This document shows, piece by piece, positions 1-11,603 of a stretch of DNA of 64,000 bases. A program made the translations under genes and the position numbers. Origin of the DNA: Proales similis (Eukaryota > Rotifera > Eurotatoria > Ploima > Proalidae); contig JAGVRJ010000006.1 of NCBI GenBank assembly GCA_019059635.1, positions 620,001 to 684,000 of the forward strand, given 5' to 3'. Each line of letters starts with the position of its first letter. Position 1 is the stretch's first letter. The notes beneath the pieces were generated by a model. The model saw nothing but the letters and a program-made list of their open reading frames with translations. It was not told the DNA's origin and ran no database searches.

Positions 1-1003
1 GATGCTCAAAACGCTCTTAGAAGAAGTAGGCCTTGTTGACCTCTTAAGCATTTTCTCCGCCCTATTTTGTTGCTTTCAAGTCATGGAAAAGTTCACTGAA
101 AACACAAGATTCTGCATTATTTGCAATTATTTGTCAAAAATCATTCCAGCTATTCAATCGCGTTGCACTCGATTTCGTTTCGGTCCGTTAAGTGACGATA
201 AAATGAAAAACAGGCTTGATTATGTTATTGAACAGGAAAAGTAATCATCATGCTGACTTGAAGTCTTTTGAATTATCTTTGAAAGAAAAATTTTTGTAAG
301 AATATCTGTAGAGGAAGAAGGAATTAAAGCGTTGGTTCATCTCGCATCTGGCGATATGCGCAAATCTCTCAACATCATGCAGGTGATTGCTTTAATAACG
401 ACAGTCAAATAAGAAATGTAAATCGGCTACATAAATAATTAAAATAGACCACGCATTTGGCCTTTGGAAAAATAACCGAAGAAAACGTCTACAACTGTGT
501 CGGACATCCTTCAAAGAACGACATGCTGAATGTCATAAATTGGTTGCTTAATGATGACTTTTCCACAATTTACAATCGTAATTATATTTTCATTTCGTCA
601 CTCATTAAGTTTCTTTTAGTTCAACTTAAATCTCATTTGAAGGTCTTAATCACCTTAAGGCCCTTAAAGGCTACGCTCTTCAAGACATTTTGACCGAGGT
701 TGCACGTTTTATACAATTAAGTGAGCTAGATTTAAGATCGATTCGCCTTTGATTAAATTGGCTAAGAGTCGCTGAAAATAGTTGAATTTCCTCCTCAGGT
801 ACTTGTTCTGCTTTTGGAGAAGATGAGTGACATAGAGTAAAAAATTTGGTTTTCTGTTGTGACGTCGATCTGTATCAATTAACGAATAAAACAAAAGATA
901 TAGATTGGCCAATGGATGCAACGAAAAGCTTCAAATGAGTTCGCTCATTTCAATATTTGTCCAAGCCAGATCCATCGCTGAAAAGTTCAAGGCAGAAAGT
1001 TGA
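1..1003 (+). CDS. RFC5: Replication factor C subunit 5 (3' part)
   Basis: This is a small subunit of the RFC clamp loader, the AAA+ complex that loads PCNA at primer ends. Exons: 1-25, 81-240, 301-382, 448-577, 643-720, 767-836, 904-1003, all joined in phase; the 5' part lies outside the window. Seen: DAQNALRR, then MEKFTENTRFC, SRCTRF (sensor/arginine-finger region of the RFC box) and LASGDMRKSLNIMQ (sensor 2), followed by the C-terminal collar helices ending in QARSIAEKFKAES. These runs match the RFC5 subfamily rather than RFC2 or RFC4. Introns are 55-70 bases. The stop is only 37 bases from the left copy of the LINE target-site duplication, so the element sits just downstream of the gene. 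Confidence 0.93.
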
Positions 1004-1040
1004 CTATGATCCCAGGAAAATCCTTGATAAACAGTAATTT

Positions 1041-1132
1041 TCAATTTTGGTTGGGATTAAAAAAATTTGAACAATTTCGATTCGATTCGTCTTATTAAAT
1101 TACAAAAAAAAACAAGTGAATTTGTCGATCTT
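1041..1132. repeat. 92-base target-site duplication, left copy
   Basis: By eye this 92-base stretch is identical to 4659-4750. The flanking bases differ on both outer sides. The two copies bracket the LINE exactly, so they are read as a target-site duplication made at insertion. It is AT-rich and includes a run of nine A. Confidence 0.93.
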
Positions 1133-1214
1133 TGAAATTTGAAATTTGAAATTTTATTCACCCTGCGATGCAGAGCACGGGGTCCTCAGGACCGTGGCAG
1201 GGGGGGGGTGCGTA

Positions 1215-2567
1215 TTAGAGTGAGTCAAAGGCCTTCTTGAAGGCAACAGGACCTAGGCTATGAAGGGCCGGAGGTAGGGTGTTCCAGTCAGGGGCAACCC
1301 GGTTCGAAAAGAAGGAGTGCCTCTTGTTCACCCAGCGTGATGCAGATCTCCAAGAACTCGTTGGGAAGGCTTGACGCTGCAGCTTCCGAGTGCCAGCTCT
1401 CGTTTGGTAGGTGGACGGTGGGTTCAAGAACTCTGAGGAGGTCCAGCCAATGTCTACCCTACCACTCATCACCTTCGATGTCATGATGAGGTCATACCTT
1501 TGCCTCCTCTCTCTTAATGTCATAAGACCACATTCACGTTGACGGGCGTCCCTGGGGAGCGCCCCCACACCCTGGATCAGCTTAGTTGCTTTGGCTTGCA
1601 CCGATTCGACCGCCTCAATCTGCGAGGCCTTCAACTGGTTCCATACAGGCGAGGCGTAGTCGAGTATGGGCCTCACATAGGTCTTGTATAACGCGCTCCA
1701 GGCCCTCTTGTCACGGTAGTGGAAGGCCCTGCAAAGCATTCCGATGGCACGCTTCGCCTTGCCGCAAATATGCCGGACATGTCTGTCCCACGACAGGTCA
1801 TGGGACATGTACACTCCGAGGTCCTTGACGTGGTCACTCGATTTGATGGCACAGCTGCCTAGTGCAAATACGTTCGAGTAGACAGGGGGCCCATAGGAAA
1901 CGTGGATGCACTTATTCCCGTTTACGGGAAGAGAGGAAGTCTTAGACCAGGAGTCCAGAGTTTCAAGGTCCTTCTTCAATGTGCTATACCCGGAGGGGTC
2001 AGATAAGTTGAGGAGCTTCAGGTCATCGGCATAGGCCAACGAGAGGGATCGAAGCTGGTCAAGCACATCATTTATATAGATGTTGAATAGGGTTGGGCCC
2101 AAGACCGAACCCTGTGGGACGCCGCTGGTGACCTTCCACCAGCGAGAAATTGCTTCGCTCACCTTAACCGCGTTTAATCTGCCGTTGAGAAAGGAAGTAA
2201 GCCAGTCAACAAGCCATTTCGGTAGGCCGATGCGGACAAGTTCCCGAATCAGTTTAGGATGTTGAACCATGTCGAAGGCGTTCGAGAAATCAATATAGAT
2301 TACATCCACCTGGTGTCCTAGTGATGTCATAGAAGAAATGTAGTCCAATGCGCTAAGCAGGTTGGTTTCACAAGACCTTCGGCTTCTGAAACCATGTTGA
2401 GAGGGTGAGAGGATCCGGAACCTGTCGAGATGTGCGAGAATATATCCGTTGATTATCTTCTCGGCCACTTTACAAACCGATGAGGTAACGGAGATAGGGC
2501 GATAATTCTTCGGGTCTGATTTGTCTGCCGATTTGGGAACAGGAGTCACATAAGCCTTTTTCCACAT
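1215..2567 (-). pseudogene. LINE ORF2, reverse-transcriptase part
   Basis: This frame holds a non-LTR reverse transcriptase from block 1 (VTPVPKSADKSDPKNYRPIS) onward. Motif A is VIYIDFSNAFD, motif B is SGVPQGSVLGP and motif C is AYADDLKLL, so the catalytic core looks intact. The C-terminal region has the usual CR1-type thumb and tail (YKTYVRPILDYASPVW). The segment that normally precedes block 1 and links it to the endonuclease is missing, and the frame differs from that of the upstream part. As it stands this copy cannot make a full ORF2 protein. Confidence 0.88.
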
Positions 2568-3882
2568 TGCGGGAATTGATTGTCAACTTGATTGTCGCTA
2601 TGCCCCTGCTTGTGGAACAGCGAGCCTGGATGTATCTCCGAAGAGAGCTGGAGTCTGTCTTGGACGTCACAGCCAGATTATGTTCAAAATTCGCCCTGCT
2701 AAGTGCCAGCTGCGTTTTAATTTGCTTGCATACAAGTCGGTAAGCAGGCATAAGCGAGGTTTTGTCCGAGGCAGCAATTAACTTGTACCACAACCTTCTT
2801 TTGGCTTTACATAGGTCTCTGATAGCTGAGGTCACCCAAGGGGAGTTTTTCCGGTGATGAGAGCCTCTGATTCGGCGCGTGGGTATGAACAAGCCACAGC
2901 CATGGTTGTAAGCCCTGAGAAAGGCATCGTAGGCAGCGTTCACATTTGAGCCGGCAATGAGGGAGTACCAGTCTATCCCATTCCAATGTAGGTTGAGGCC
3001 AGCGAAGTCAGCTCTGCCGTAAGCAAAGTTGGGAATTGCGGCGTTGCGTCTATCCAAGAGTTCCGTTCGAAGGCACAGCTCGAGAATTGAATGGCCAGTG
3101 GTCAGCTCCCCCAATGGGGGTAGCTGTTGTATAGAAACAACTCTGTCGGGATCGTCAGTGAAGACGAGATCGAGGGGGTTAGTTTCGGAGGGTAGTTGAC
3201 CGTTCCTGTAGAACGTCGGAAATTTGATGTGTTGGAAGAGACCATGTTCGAGTACTAGGTCCAGTAGCTTGGAACTACTAGGGTCAGTGAATTTACTAGG
3301 GCAGTCATCGTCAGTGCTCCACTCCAGGTCGCTGAGATTGAAGTCACCGGCCAGCAGCAGTCCTCCTTTTCCATGCGCATATTTGACGTGAGCAAGGATA
3401 TTATCGCACAAACCCTCGAACTCTTGCTGCGATAGTGCTGGAGCGCGATATGCACAGCCAACGACGATCTTATCGGTACCAATAGTAATTTCGCGCCAGA
3501 TACAGTCATTGCGAACAGCAGGGGACGGTGATATGGTTATGGGGCTGGCAGAGAGGTCGTCTCTAACAAGAATACAAACACCCCCACCTCTAGAGGAGTC
3601 TCTATTTACCTGGTGACAGCAGTATCCAGGGATAAGAAAATTATTGTTCTGGAGCCACGTTTCAGTAATCAGGACGAGAGCAGGTTTTGGAGAGGAGAGT
3701 TCTAGGTAGGATTCTAGCTGATGCCGCTTGTTAACGATGGAAGTAGGGTTCAAATAAACGATTTTGTGGAGCGATACCAAGGACGCCCTCAGGCGCTCGG
3801 TATGCAGTGATTCTCGAGGGGCTCTCGTCCGGTTAGGGTCAGAGTCATTGTTGAATAGTCTCTGATTCGGAGGAGGGGGCAC
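2470..3882 (-). pseudogene. LINE ORF2, endonuclease part
   Basis: The N-terminal part of ORF2 is an APE-type endonuclease. Visible motifs are LITETWLQ (catalytic Glu), LLLAGDFNLSDLEW (GDFN), LDLVFTDD and GHSILEL. The last is where SDH normally stands; the His is kept but the Asp is replaced by Gly. The frame has no ATG at its start (first candidate codon GTG). The protein runs into an unrelated tail after RGIATIKL because of a deletion, so the endonuclease is cut off from the reverse transcriptase. Confidence 0.85.
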
Positions 3883-4658
3883 TAGGTTGGCTGGTCGAGG
3901 GGGAGTCGCATGGGAGCTTCCTGCAGACCAACTTCTTTCCCCGTATGCTCCAACGGAAGCCAGGCCTCCCAGAGAGACCCTCGGCTTCCCTTTCTTGCTT
4001 GAGCTTGGCCCGCAGTGAGTTGAAAAGTATACGATCCTCTTTGCTCCGGTCAGGGCTGATGTAGACAGCGTTGGCAGTGCAGGGGTTGTCAGCGAGAAGT
4101 CTGGCTTTATTGAGGATAGCGTTCCGATAAGCAGCAGTAGAGAAGGTGACGATCAGGAGTTCTCTACTGTCATTTCCAGTGCAAGTGACCTGTTCCACAC
4201 ATCCATCATCATGTCCAAGTAAGTTAAGCACGTAGTTGAGCTTTGTGCAGTTGCTGGCGGTACAGGCATTGGGGAATTCACTTTCCACAGCTGCCCAGTT
4301 GGCCTGTTTAAGGCCCTTGACCACAAGATTCTTGGAGCGGTCATCACTCTTGGGTTGGCGAAGAGTACCGCTGCTCATGAGAGACTGGACCACTTTTTGG
4401 CCTCTACCAACTACCTTCGCGTATGAGGCTACACCGGCGCTGTCAGGGTTGTCCGCGGCACAATCTTCCCAGACAGTGGCCCCACTGATTGTAGTGTTCT
4501 TAAGGGCAGCATTCTCCTTACGGAGTTTGACGTTCTCTGCGTTCAAGTGCTGGTTGATACTTTCAAGGCTTCCAGTTCTCTCAATAAGGACTTGAATTTT
4601 AGATTCGAGTTCGCAGATCCGGTTAGAGAGCTTGTTAAGGATATCGGCAAGTAATGGG
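3845..4658 (-). pseudogene. LINE ORF1, 5'-truncated
   Basis: The frame is open from the 5' edge of the element down to a stop at 3845, about 270 codons with no ATG near the start. The first 50 or so residues form a coiled coil rich in Leu, Glu and Lys. The middle (LVVKGLKQANW onward) has the length and spacing of an RRM-like ORF1 nucleic-acid-binding region. The basic C-terminal part (WSIRGKKLVCRK) could bind RNA. It overlaps the start of ORF2 by a few tens of bases. The ORF1p role is inferred from position and composition. Confidence 0.7.
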
Positions 4659-4750
4659 TCAATTTTGGTTGGGATTAAAAAAATTTGAACAATTTCGATT
4701 CGATTCGTCTTATTAAATTACAAAAAAAAACAAGTGAATTTGTCGATCTT
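4659..4750. repeat. 92-base target-site duplication, right copy
   Basis: The second copy of the direct repeat at 1041-1132, same length and sequence by eye. It ends 60 bases from the stop codon of the UNC-93-like gene, so the LINE lies in the shared 3' region of two convergent genes and breaks neither coding sequence. Confidence 0.93.
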
Positions 4751-4810
4751 AATTCTTTATTTAATATTGAAGAATAAATTCTCAGCAAAAATAAAATTAC
4801 TATGGTGGTA

Positions 4811-7800
4811 TTAGGTACTGAAAACCTGCTTTAAACTTACAACGATCTCTGTAAAGATGTACGAAGAATTGAGAAAAGCAAAAGCAACAAGGGTTATGTA
4901 GTACTTAAGAGGAAAACAAACAAAATAGCTGATTGCAAGGCTACAAAGCGCTCCGAATTGTCTGCAAATGAAGGCGTAGAACAACGCTATGTAACACGAC
5001 TTTTGTGCTAGCTTAGACTTTTTTAGAACGTTTCCTTCATTTTTAAATTTCAATTAAAAGATGACCTCAAAATCTTTGAATGAATTACTTGTGTTGAAAA
5101 TCATCCAGACACCGTCGTTTACGCCGTGGAACATAAAGAAGATTGTATGAAGCTGAATGCTTTTCGTACTGTTCATCGATTGACCTGTCGGATTCCAGTA
5201 GAATAGAGTCGAGAGAAGAGTTGCTTGCAACAAGAACGCAATCAAGTAGATGACCTTAGAAAAATTCTTAGAAGCTCTCAAAAAAACAAAACAAGAACCG
5301 CTTTAATTTTTACATTGCGTCTAAGCCTGCAGGTGATTACGAGCATTGAGAGAAATGCCGTACAGGAAAGAAGGCTTATCGAGTAGACTGCTAGGAGGTG
5401 GTTCATTTCTTTGAACGATAAGAGGCAGCCAGCATACCACTATTCAAATTTCTATTTAAGAAGTATTTAGGCATTTATAGCCATTTTAAACCGACCTTGG
5501 AAGTATCCAAAAGAAACATTGGCTCTAATATTCCCTGTAGAAAAGCCATAGCAAAAGACAAGTGCAGAACAAATAGCCGATAGAATGGAAGTGCCTGGCC
5601 AGAATGGAAAAAATCAATAAAGGTAATAGGCAATTTTAACAGGAAAAATGGAGAAAATATAACAAACCTTTGAAACCGTATTCGAGACAGGGCTCGGCGT
5701 TTCTTCTTCAATGCTGAAACTCTCTCTCAGACTCGGCGTTTTCTCTCCTTTTGACGTTCTATTTCGCCACAACGAAAACAAGACCATCAAAGCGATAAAA
5801 AAGCAGACCAACGAAATGCTGATCAAAAGTAAATAGATTTCCTCTGAATGTAAGGCCCCAGAGCCATTAATTTCAGATATCCAACTTTTATTTGCTTGTT
5901 CGGTTATCGAAGATTGTTTGCTGCGAATAATTTCAGCTTTCCAGTTGAAAAAGTCACTTTCTTTGCTTAGAAGACCGCACCAAGAATAGTCGAGGCTCAT
6001 TAGCGGTCTCAAACAGCTCTTAATAATTAATCCATTAATTATTCCGTTTTTGTCCAGAAAAAGGATGTAAGAGATGAACACAACTAGAAGAAGCCATGAA
6101 GAACTGAGACATATTATGAACTTAAGTGTCTGGTTCTCAAAGCTTTTGAATGTGAGTTTAAAACAATCTGATTCTGGCTGAATGTCACCTTTGATATTGT
6201 CGTTAAATGCAAGTTTAAAATTAATTGACAAGCAAATAATTATGAAAAGATATTTACCAGTCAGAGGCTGTGCTTCGACATTCAGAGAATTGCCAGTCGA
6301 TCTTCGCAGCGATTTTTGAATTGAGACTTGGTAAATGAGAATGAAAACTTCTCGAAACAAGAGTGCTAAGCCAAAGCCTCCTGAAGCAGCTGAGAGTAAT
6401 TTGAAAACTAGCTGCCAAGATTCAAACCGATTTCGTATACTTTCGGCGAGCTTTGTTGAATGAGAAGAATTCACGTAGCTACCAAGGTGATCACTAAGTA
6501 TCCAGAAATGAATCAGCAGTAGACTGACAGTGACTGTGTAAAAGCTAGCTCGATGCTGCGCTCTCTTCATAGTTGCGGTTTGAAAATGATTTGAATCTTT
6601 AGTTTGAGGCGATAAATCTTGTTTGAATCCACTCATGACTTCATCATCCTCCAGTTCTGAGATTTTTTTGTCTCGAACTAACTCAGGTCGACTGCTGGCG
6701 AACAAGCTGAAATAGAAATTGTTTCCTATGACCGAGTCGCTTGTTTCATAGCTGTAGGGCCTGGAGCAATCACTTGACATGATTACCACCAAGCCAAATC
6801 CACCAAGACAAGCAAACAGTTTCACCAGAATGAGATTAATTATTTTGCTTTGCTGCATAAAAGAGAAATACTCTAAAGTCTGGGTACTGGCGATTGTTAT
6901 TATGGTCGCTATTAGTAAACTAAACAACTTGCGCGATCCGTTTTTCCTAATATTCGGCGGGTTTGTCTTCCTGCCCGTTTCCTGAGATTCACATTCGTTT
7001 TTCAAGCTTTCAACATCATTTTGAATTGTGAATGAGTTGTTTCCTTGTTGCTGTTTTTGAAGCTTTTGCTGCTGTCTCCGGTTCATTATAAGATGGATCG
7101 GACTATCTATGAAGGATGCGTTTTCGACAACTAGTTGTTCATAGTTATGAGGATTGAGTATTGGCATGATATTGCTCGAATCTTTCTTTATTGTTGAACC
7201 CGATTCGCCACTAACTTTTGGATGATTTAATGCATCTGATTTTCTGTCTCGAGATGAAATAAAAGCTTCACGCTTAAGTCGGCTCGTAGTTGGTAAGTTT
7301 AATGAAGAGTCCGAGTTCGATCTGACCTGAAGAGCTTTGTGACGATTTTCTTTTCTTAACGGATGGTTTCTATGAGACATAAACCGTCGCTCAATCTCAT
7401 GTTGGCGACTTAGCGATTGGCGTCGTCGTTTTCGTTTTTCATATGAGCTCTCTCCGAGACATGGCTGAAATCGATGTAAATATGGTGGAAAATAAAGTTG
7501 ATCCTCACTTTCAGAAATATCTGAAGACTCACTATTGCTACTTGAACCATAAATCGGTGGCCAACACCGTTGGCTAATATCACTGTTGGCTTGACGTAGT
7601 AAATATTTATCCAATAGCCCTCTCTCGTATAGGTAGACCCTTTCATCAATTTCGTTTATTCTCCTCAGATCAAACGAGTTTAAGGTATCACTTGTTTTAA
7701 AACGCCTCCGCTTTGGACGAGCTCTTTTCTCGGCCAAATTTAACTCCGCTCTGACTTTTTCAGTATCATATTTTGGCATGGTACAGTGCGTGCTTGAACG

Positions 7801-8745
7801 AGGAACTACCGAGCCTAGAGTTCTTACTGTTTTCGGTGCGATATCGTCAAGATTTCGGGTATGAACGTCTCCGAATTTGACCTTCTCTCGAGGTTTTACA
7901 CCAAAATAACCATTCGTCGGATTTTTTAGGTTGGAGCTCTTTTGATTGGCTTCTCTTGGAGTGTATGAAGCTTCTGCAAAAATATTTGAATCAATATCGT
8001 TGGCTGAAAAGCGATTTTTTGATGAGCAAGGACATCTTAGACTTGTCTCTACCCTTATAGGAAGTATGAAGGGCCCATTTGCAGGTTTCGTCACTCTTTC
8101 ACACATCGAATTGGATCTTTGAACCGAGCTATTCTTTCCGTTTTTGCCCAGTTTCTTGTCAACTTCTGAGCACTGGTTTCTATTGTGCAATGTTCGATAA
8201 ATTTGTGTCTTGAAAAAGCTGTTGCTCATTTGAGTTATTTCTTCCTCTTCACAGACGGGACCAGTTTCATCTTGATCTTCTCTTAGAGTACTTAAACTCG
8301 GGTCACGATCTAAGCCTAAATTAGGCGAAGCATTAGGCGTAATTTCATTTATTTCAACCACTCCGCTCATTTCCATTGAATTCTCGTCCAAAGCCAAATC
8401 AGATTCAATCAGACTGGCATCACAGCTGCTTGTATCTGTTAAGTGAAGCTTTCGCGCTTTTGAATAACTCAAGCTAGGAAGCATTAATCTATTTGTGTTT
8501 AGTTCCGGTAACGCATATTCGGCACATTTGTTAGCCGCAGCTGTAGATTCAGCTGAGTTGGCGCTTTCGTCGATGTATTTAAACGAAGTGAAAGACGTTA
8601 AAGCCGGACGAGTTAAAAGTTCTGAAGTTGCACGGTAGCTAGAGGATGGCAGTGAAAAGGGTAGATCACGATTTAAGCTGTTCGATGAAGAAGCAAGTGA
8701 GCTAGCTTCGTTTTGCATTCGCAGATTTTGATTTTTCTGATTCAT
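4811..8745 (-). CDS. UNC-93-like multi-pass membrane protein with long N-terminal tail
   Basis: Exons on the minus strand: 8745-5668, 5594-5496, 5439-5341, 5266-5089, 5034-4811; about 1,226 residues. The C-terminal half is built of hydrophobic segments. From the second exon on it reads like the second half of UNC-93/UNC93A-type major-facilitator proteins: LEPMFLLDTSKWYAGCLL, then FFMFHGVNDGVWMIFNT, where UNC-93 proteins have a G(L/V)ADxxW motif. UNC-93 proteins are regulators of potassium channels (nematode) or trafficking chaperones (vertebrate UNC93B). Residues 1 to about 640 are hydrophilic, rich in Ser, Asn, Lys and Arg, with a Gln-rich stretch, and resemble nothing I know. The first transmembrane half is divergent. 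Family call is moderate; membrane topology is firm. It shares a 2.9-kb upstream region with the divergent DCLK gene. Confidence 0.6.
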
Positions 8746-11603
8746 TTTCGCGATTAATATGTTTTCTTAGCGCTTTTGCATAACATAGTGATCAGAAATG
8801 GCGGCATCAGCATCTGTTAATGGCAGAATATATCTTTTGATGGTACTTCAAGCCGATATATCAGCGTTCTTTGTATCTAGACTGCTTCTAAAATTCCCAA
8901 AAGAATTACTTAGGCCAATTGAATGCATGCACTTTTAACTCTTCAAAATATTGTAGTTTCATGTTTTTCTAGGCCTTACAGCATTTAATAGTGATTTAAG
9001 AGCTTTAAAACGACATGTTCGATGGGTAGAATGTGAAAAGAAACTTTTAATAGTCAAGGGTACTTAATGCGCGTTAGGACACCAAATTTGGCCTTTTTTA
9101 GAGAATCAGCTTGTTTGAGGAACAAGAATTGCTGTTTCTCTATTAATGTAATGGAAATTCAAGCGATCTTTGGGACAGAAATAAATAGATAAATCAATAA
9201 ACAAATAGATCGGTAATTGTATGGCAAATGGACGTCCAGAGCGTAATGAAAGAGAAAATCTAGCCCTGGCTAAGTCGAGCTAGCTCATTCTGGTCGAAAG
9301 AATTTGCAGCCATGCATGAATCGATTGTCTGATGCGACTAGCTTTGAGCTGGCTATTTGAAATTTGCCTGACTAGCTGCCAACAATTGAACTTGCTCAAT
9401 GAGCGTGCGCGAACCTCATTGATTAATAGAGGCTAATAAACCGAGCTTTGCATGTGAAGCCTAGTCCCTGCTCTCTTCTGAGTGCATTTAGTCAAGCAGA
9501 GTAAAAATCAAAGAAAAACATGAATGAAATTATAGAGATTCCCATATACAGCAAGGCTTTTGAGCTGAGAGCTAAGCTGAGAAGTGAGGATGCGGAAATT
9601 GGATTAGAGTTTTGGCCAAAAGCTAAAAATGTCATCTTTTCAGAGTTAAAACACGCTGGAGCACGCATTCACATTGACGATAGTGTCAAGCGTCGCGTTA
9701 TATTGGCACCACTCAATCGCTCTCCTCAATCAGGATGATTTGCTTTATGCCACTCAGTTTGCTAATAAGGGCACTAACGGTTGCTGCTTATTATTGGCGA
9801 AAGAAACGCTCACACACACACAAACTGCAAGCAACCATCGGCCAGTTGCAGCTAGAAGCAATCAAGCTAGTGAACGAGTGTGCGCGCAATTAATTGCATT
9901 AATTGGAACATTACTACAAACAGAGAATGATAATGATGATGATGATGGGTTCTAGCGAATTGAGTTCCTTGACTCAGACTGCAATTACTTACTGCTCAAC
10001 TCGACGCGAATCCAAACTCAGCATCAAATAGGACGCTGATGAGAGATGGTAAACACAAATGCTTGCCAGTCAAGTCACGCGCATGCCCTGATTGAACAAA
10101 GAAAGGGAAGGGGAAGAAAGGCGAGGCTAAGATAAGATTTGAAGTAGAGCAGGGAGTTGGTCACAATTACAAATGATTCGTCGAGCGAATTGGGAATCGA
10201 GCCAGAAATGCGTCGGGAACCGATGAGAGACAGAAAAATCAAAAAAGAGAAATGCGCAGAGAATGAGGGAGTGCAAAGCTCGGAAGGGAGTGATTGTCAA
10301 CTTCAGCTTCGATTCGTTGCATCTTAATTGAAATAGAGCTATTTTGAGCCACTTGTTTTCGGGAGCTTGATTGGCCACGCCTGACCGAAATGCTGCAAAG
10401 TAGCCTGTTATGCGATTCTTATTCATTTTTAGACGTCTGCCCGAGTGTCAGCATGATTGCTCGTTTCATTAGGATTCTCTTGACACTTAATGACCGCTAA
10501 CTCTCAAATCAATTTCGCAAATTGGCTTGCAAAAGCCAATTATAATCACAATGCACCATTAACGATCGGAAAAACTTAAGATATTGATAAATTAGATTGT
10601 CCGAAACTCCTTTACAAGGTGGACAATAGACTAGTCGATGTCTCTCACTCGTGTCTCTTCTTTTATATTAAGAAAGCTTTTGGATTGAAACCAGAAGCAC
10701 AGAGCTGAAGCTTTATCTCTTTGTCTTTTCTAGCATCTGAGTTTCTCAATTATGCTTTTGAAGATCAATACCAACCATTGGAATTAATAAGACTAGGGTT
10801 TTTACAGCTACGAGGCTCTTGATATTCAATTGTTCAATTGTTCCTTAGCCGTTCGCAAGCCAGCTCTATTTAAAAAATATAAAGCTGAAAATTTTCTTAT
10901 CATCTTTGCAGCTGTATTTCGAGTTAGTCACTCAAAATTGATTGGAAATAAATTTAAGCTAAAAAAAAAAGATAACAGTCAATTTGATTTTTTTTATTTT
11001 TAAGCCAGCTCCCGACTTTATCAGGTCTTTTGATAAACCCTCGCCTAGAGACGGATCTTTGTTCGAATATATAATATAGGTTGGCTATGCTTACCATAGC
11101 ACTTACGAGCTTCAACGGTAAAGCTCTTTGATTTATTCAAAACGCAAGTTTTCATAAATCGAATTTTATACTGTTTCTTACTTCAGCTATCGCGTGTGTC
11201 TTTTAAGCCCTTTCGACAGCCACAGGCAAAAGCGCAGATCGAATGCAATAATTATTAATTTCCACTCAATAATTATGCGATTTAGCAGCGAAGCTCTACT
11301 TAACAGAGCCCCAAGTTTTGCCCTAATCATTCGTAATTTTATTCTTTGAGGCAATTTATTGTTGACTTGGAGCCAGAGCGAAAAAGAATGAACAAATAGC
11401 AACTCTTAAATCATATGTGGCTTCATGGTTGGCGACGGTATAGGTCTTTGCTGACGGCTTATTAGCAAATTTCATCTCAAGTAGACTGGTGCGTTAAATT
11501 GGAATAAAGCATTTTTATGGTTATTTAGCTTTAGATGATCCGAGCTTTGATTGACCCTCAACCGCGACAAATTTAGGGAGAGCTCTGCAATTGCATAAAT
11601 GCA
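8746..11603. other. Intergenic region between two divergent genes
   Basis: This is the longest gene-free stretch in the window. It should hold the promoters and 5' untranslated exons of the UNC-93-like gene (-) and DCLK (+). I see a short CA run near 9,812-9,826, a GAT run near 9,930-9,950 and AT-rich patches. An ATG-led frame at 9520-9738 (72 codons) resembles nothing I know, and I do not call it a gene. No tRNA or other RNA gene was recognised. Confidence 0.6.

Larger units (their letters stand above)
1133..4658 (-). mobile_element. Defective CR1/jockey-type non-LTR retrotransposon (LINE)
   Basis: A 3.5-kb minus-strand LINE lies between two 92-base direct repeats. Its 3' end (left side) is a short tandem array of an ATTTCAA-like unit, as in CR1-type elements that end in microsatellite tails rather than poly(A). 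It carries part of ORF1, then ORF2 with an APE endonuclease and a reverse transcriptase. The 5' end is truncated, because ORF1 is open to the boundary with no ATG. ORF2 is interrupted near 2576-2596. The exact flanking repeats suggest a fairly recent insertion. Class assignment is from protein motifs only. Confidence 0.92.

Noticed and set aside
9520-9955. Two overlapping open frames (72 and 93 codons) in the DCLK upstream gap
   Set aside because: No recognisable family, simple-repeat content (CA and GAT runs) and no splice-linked neighbours; probably chance frames.
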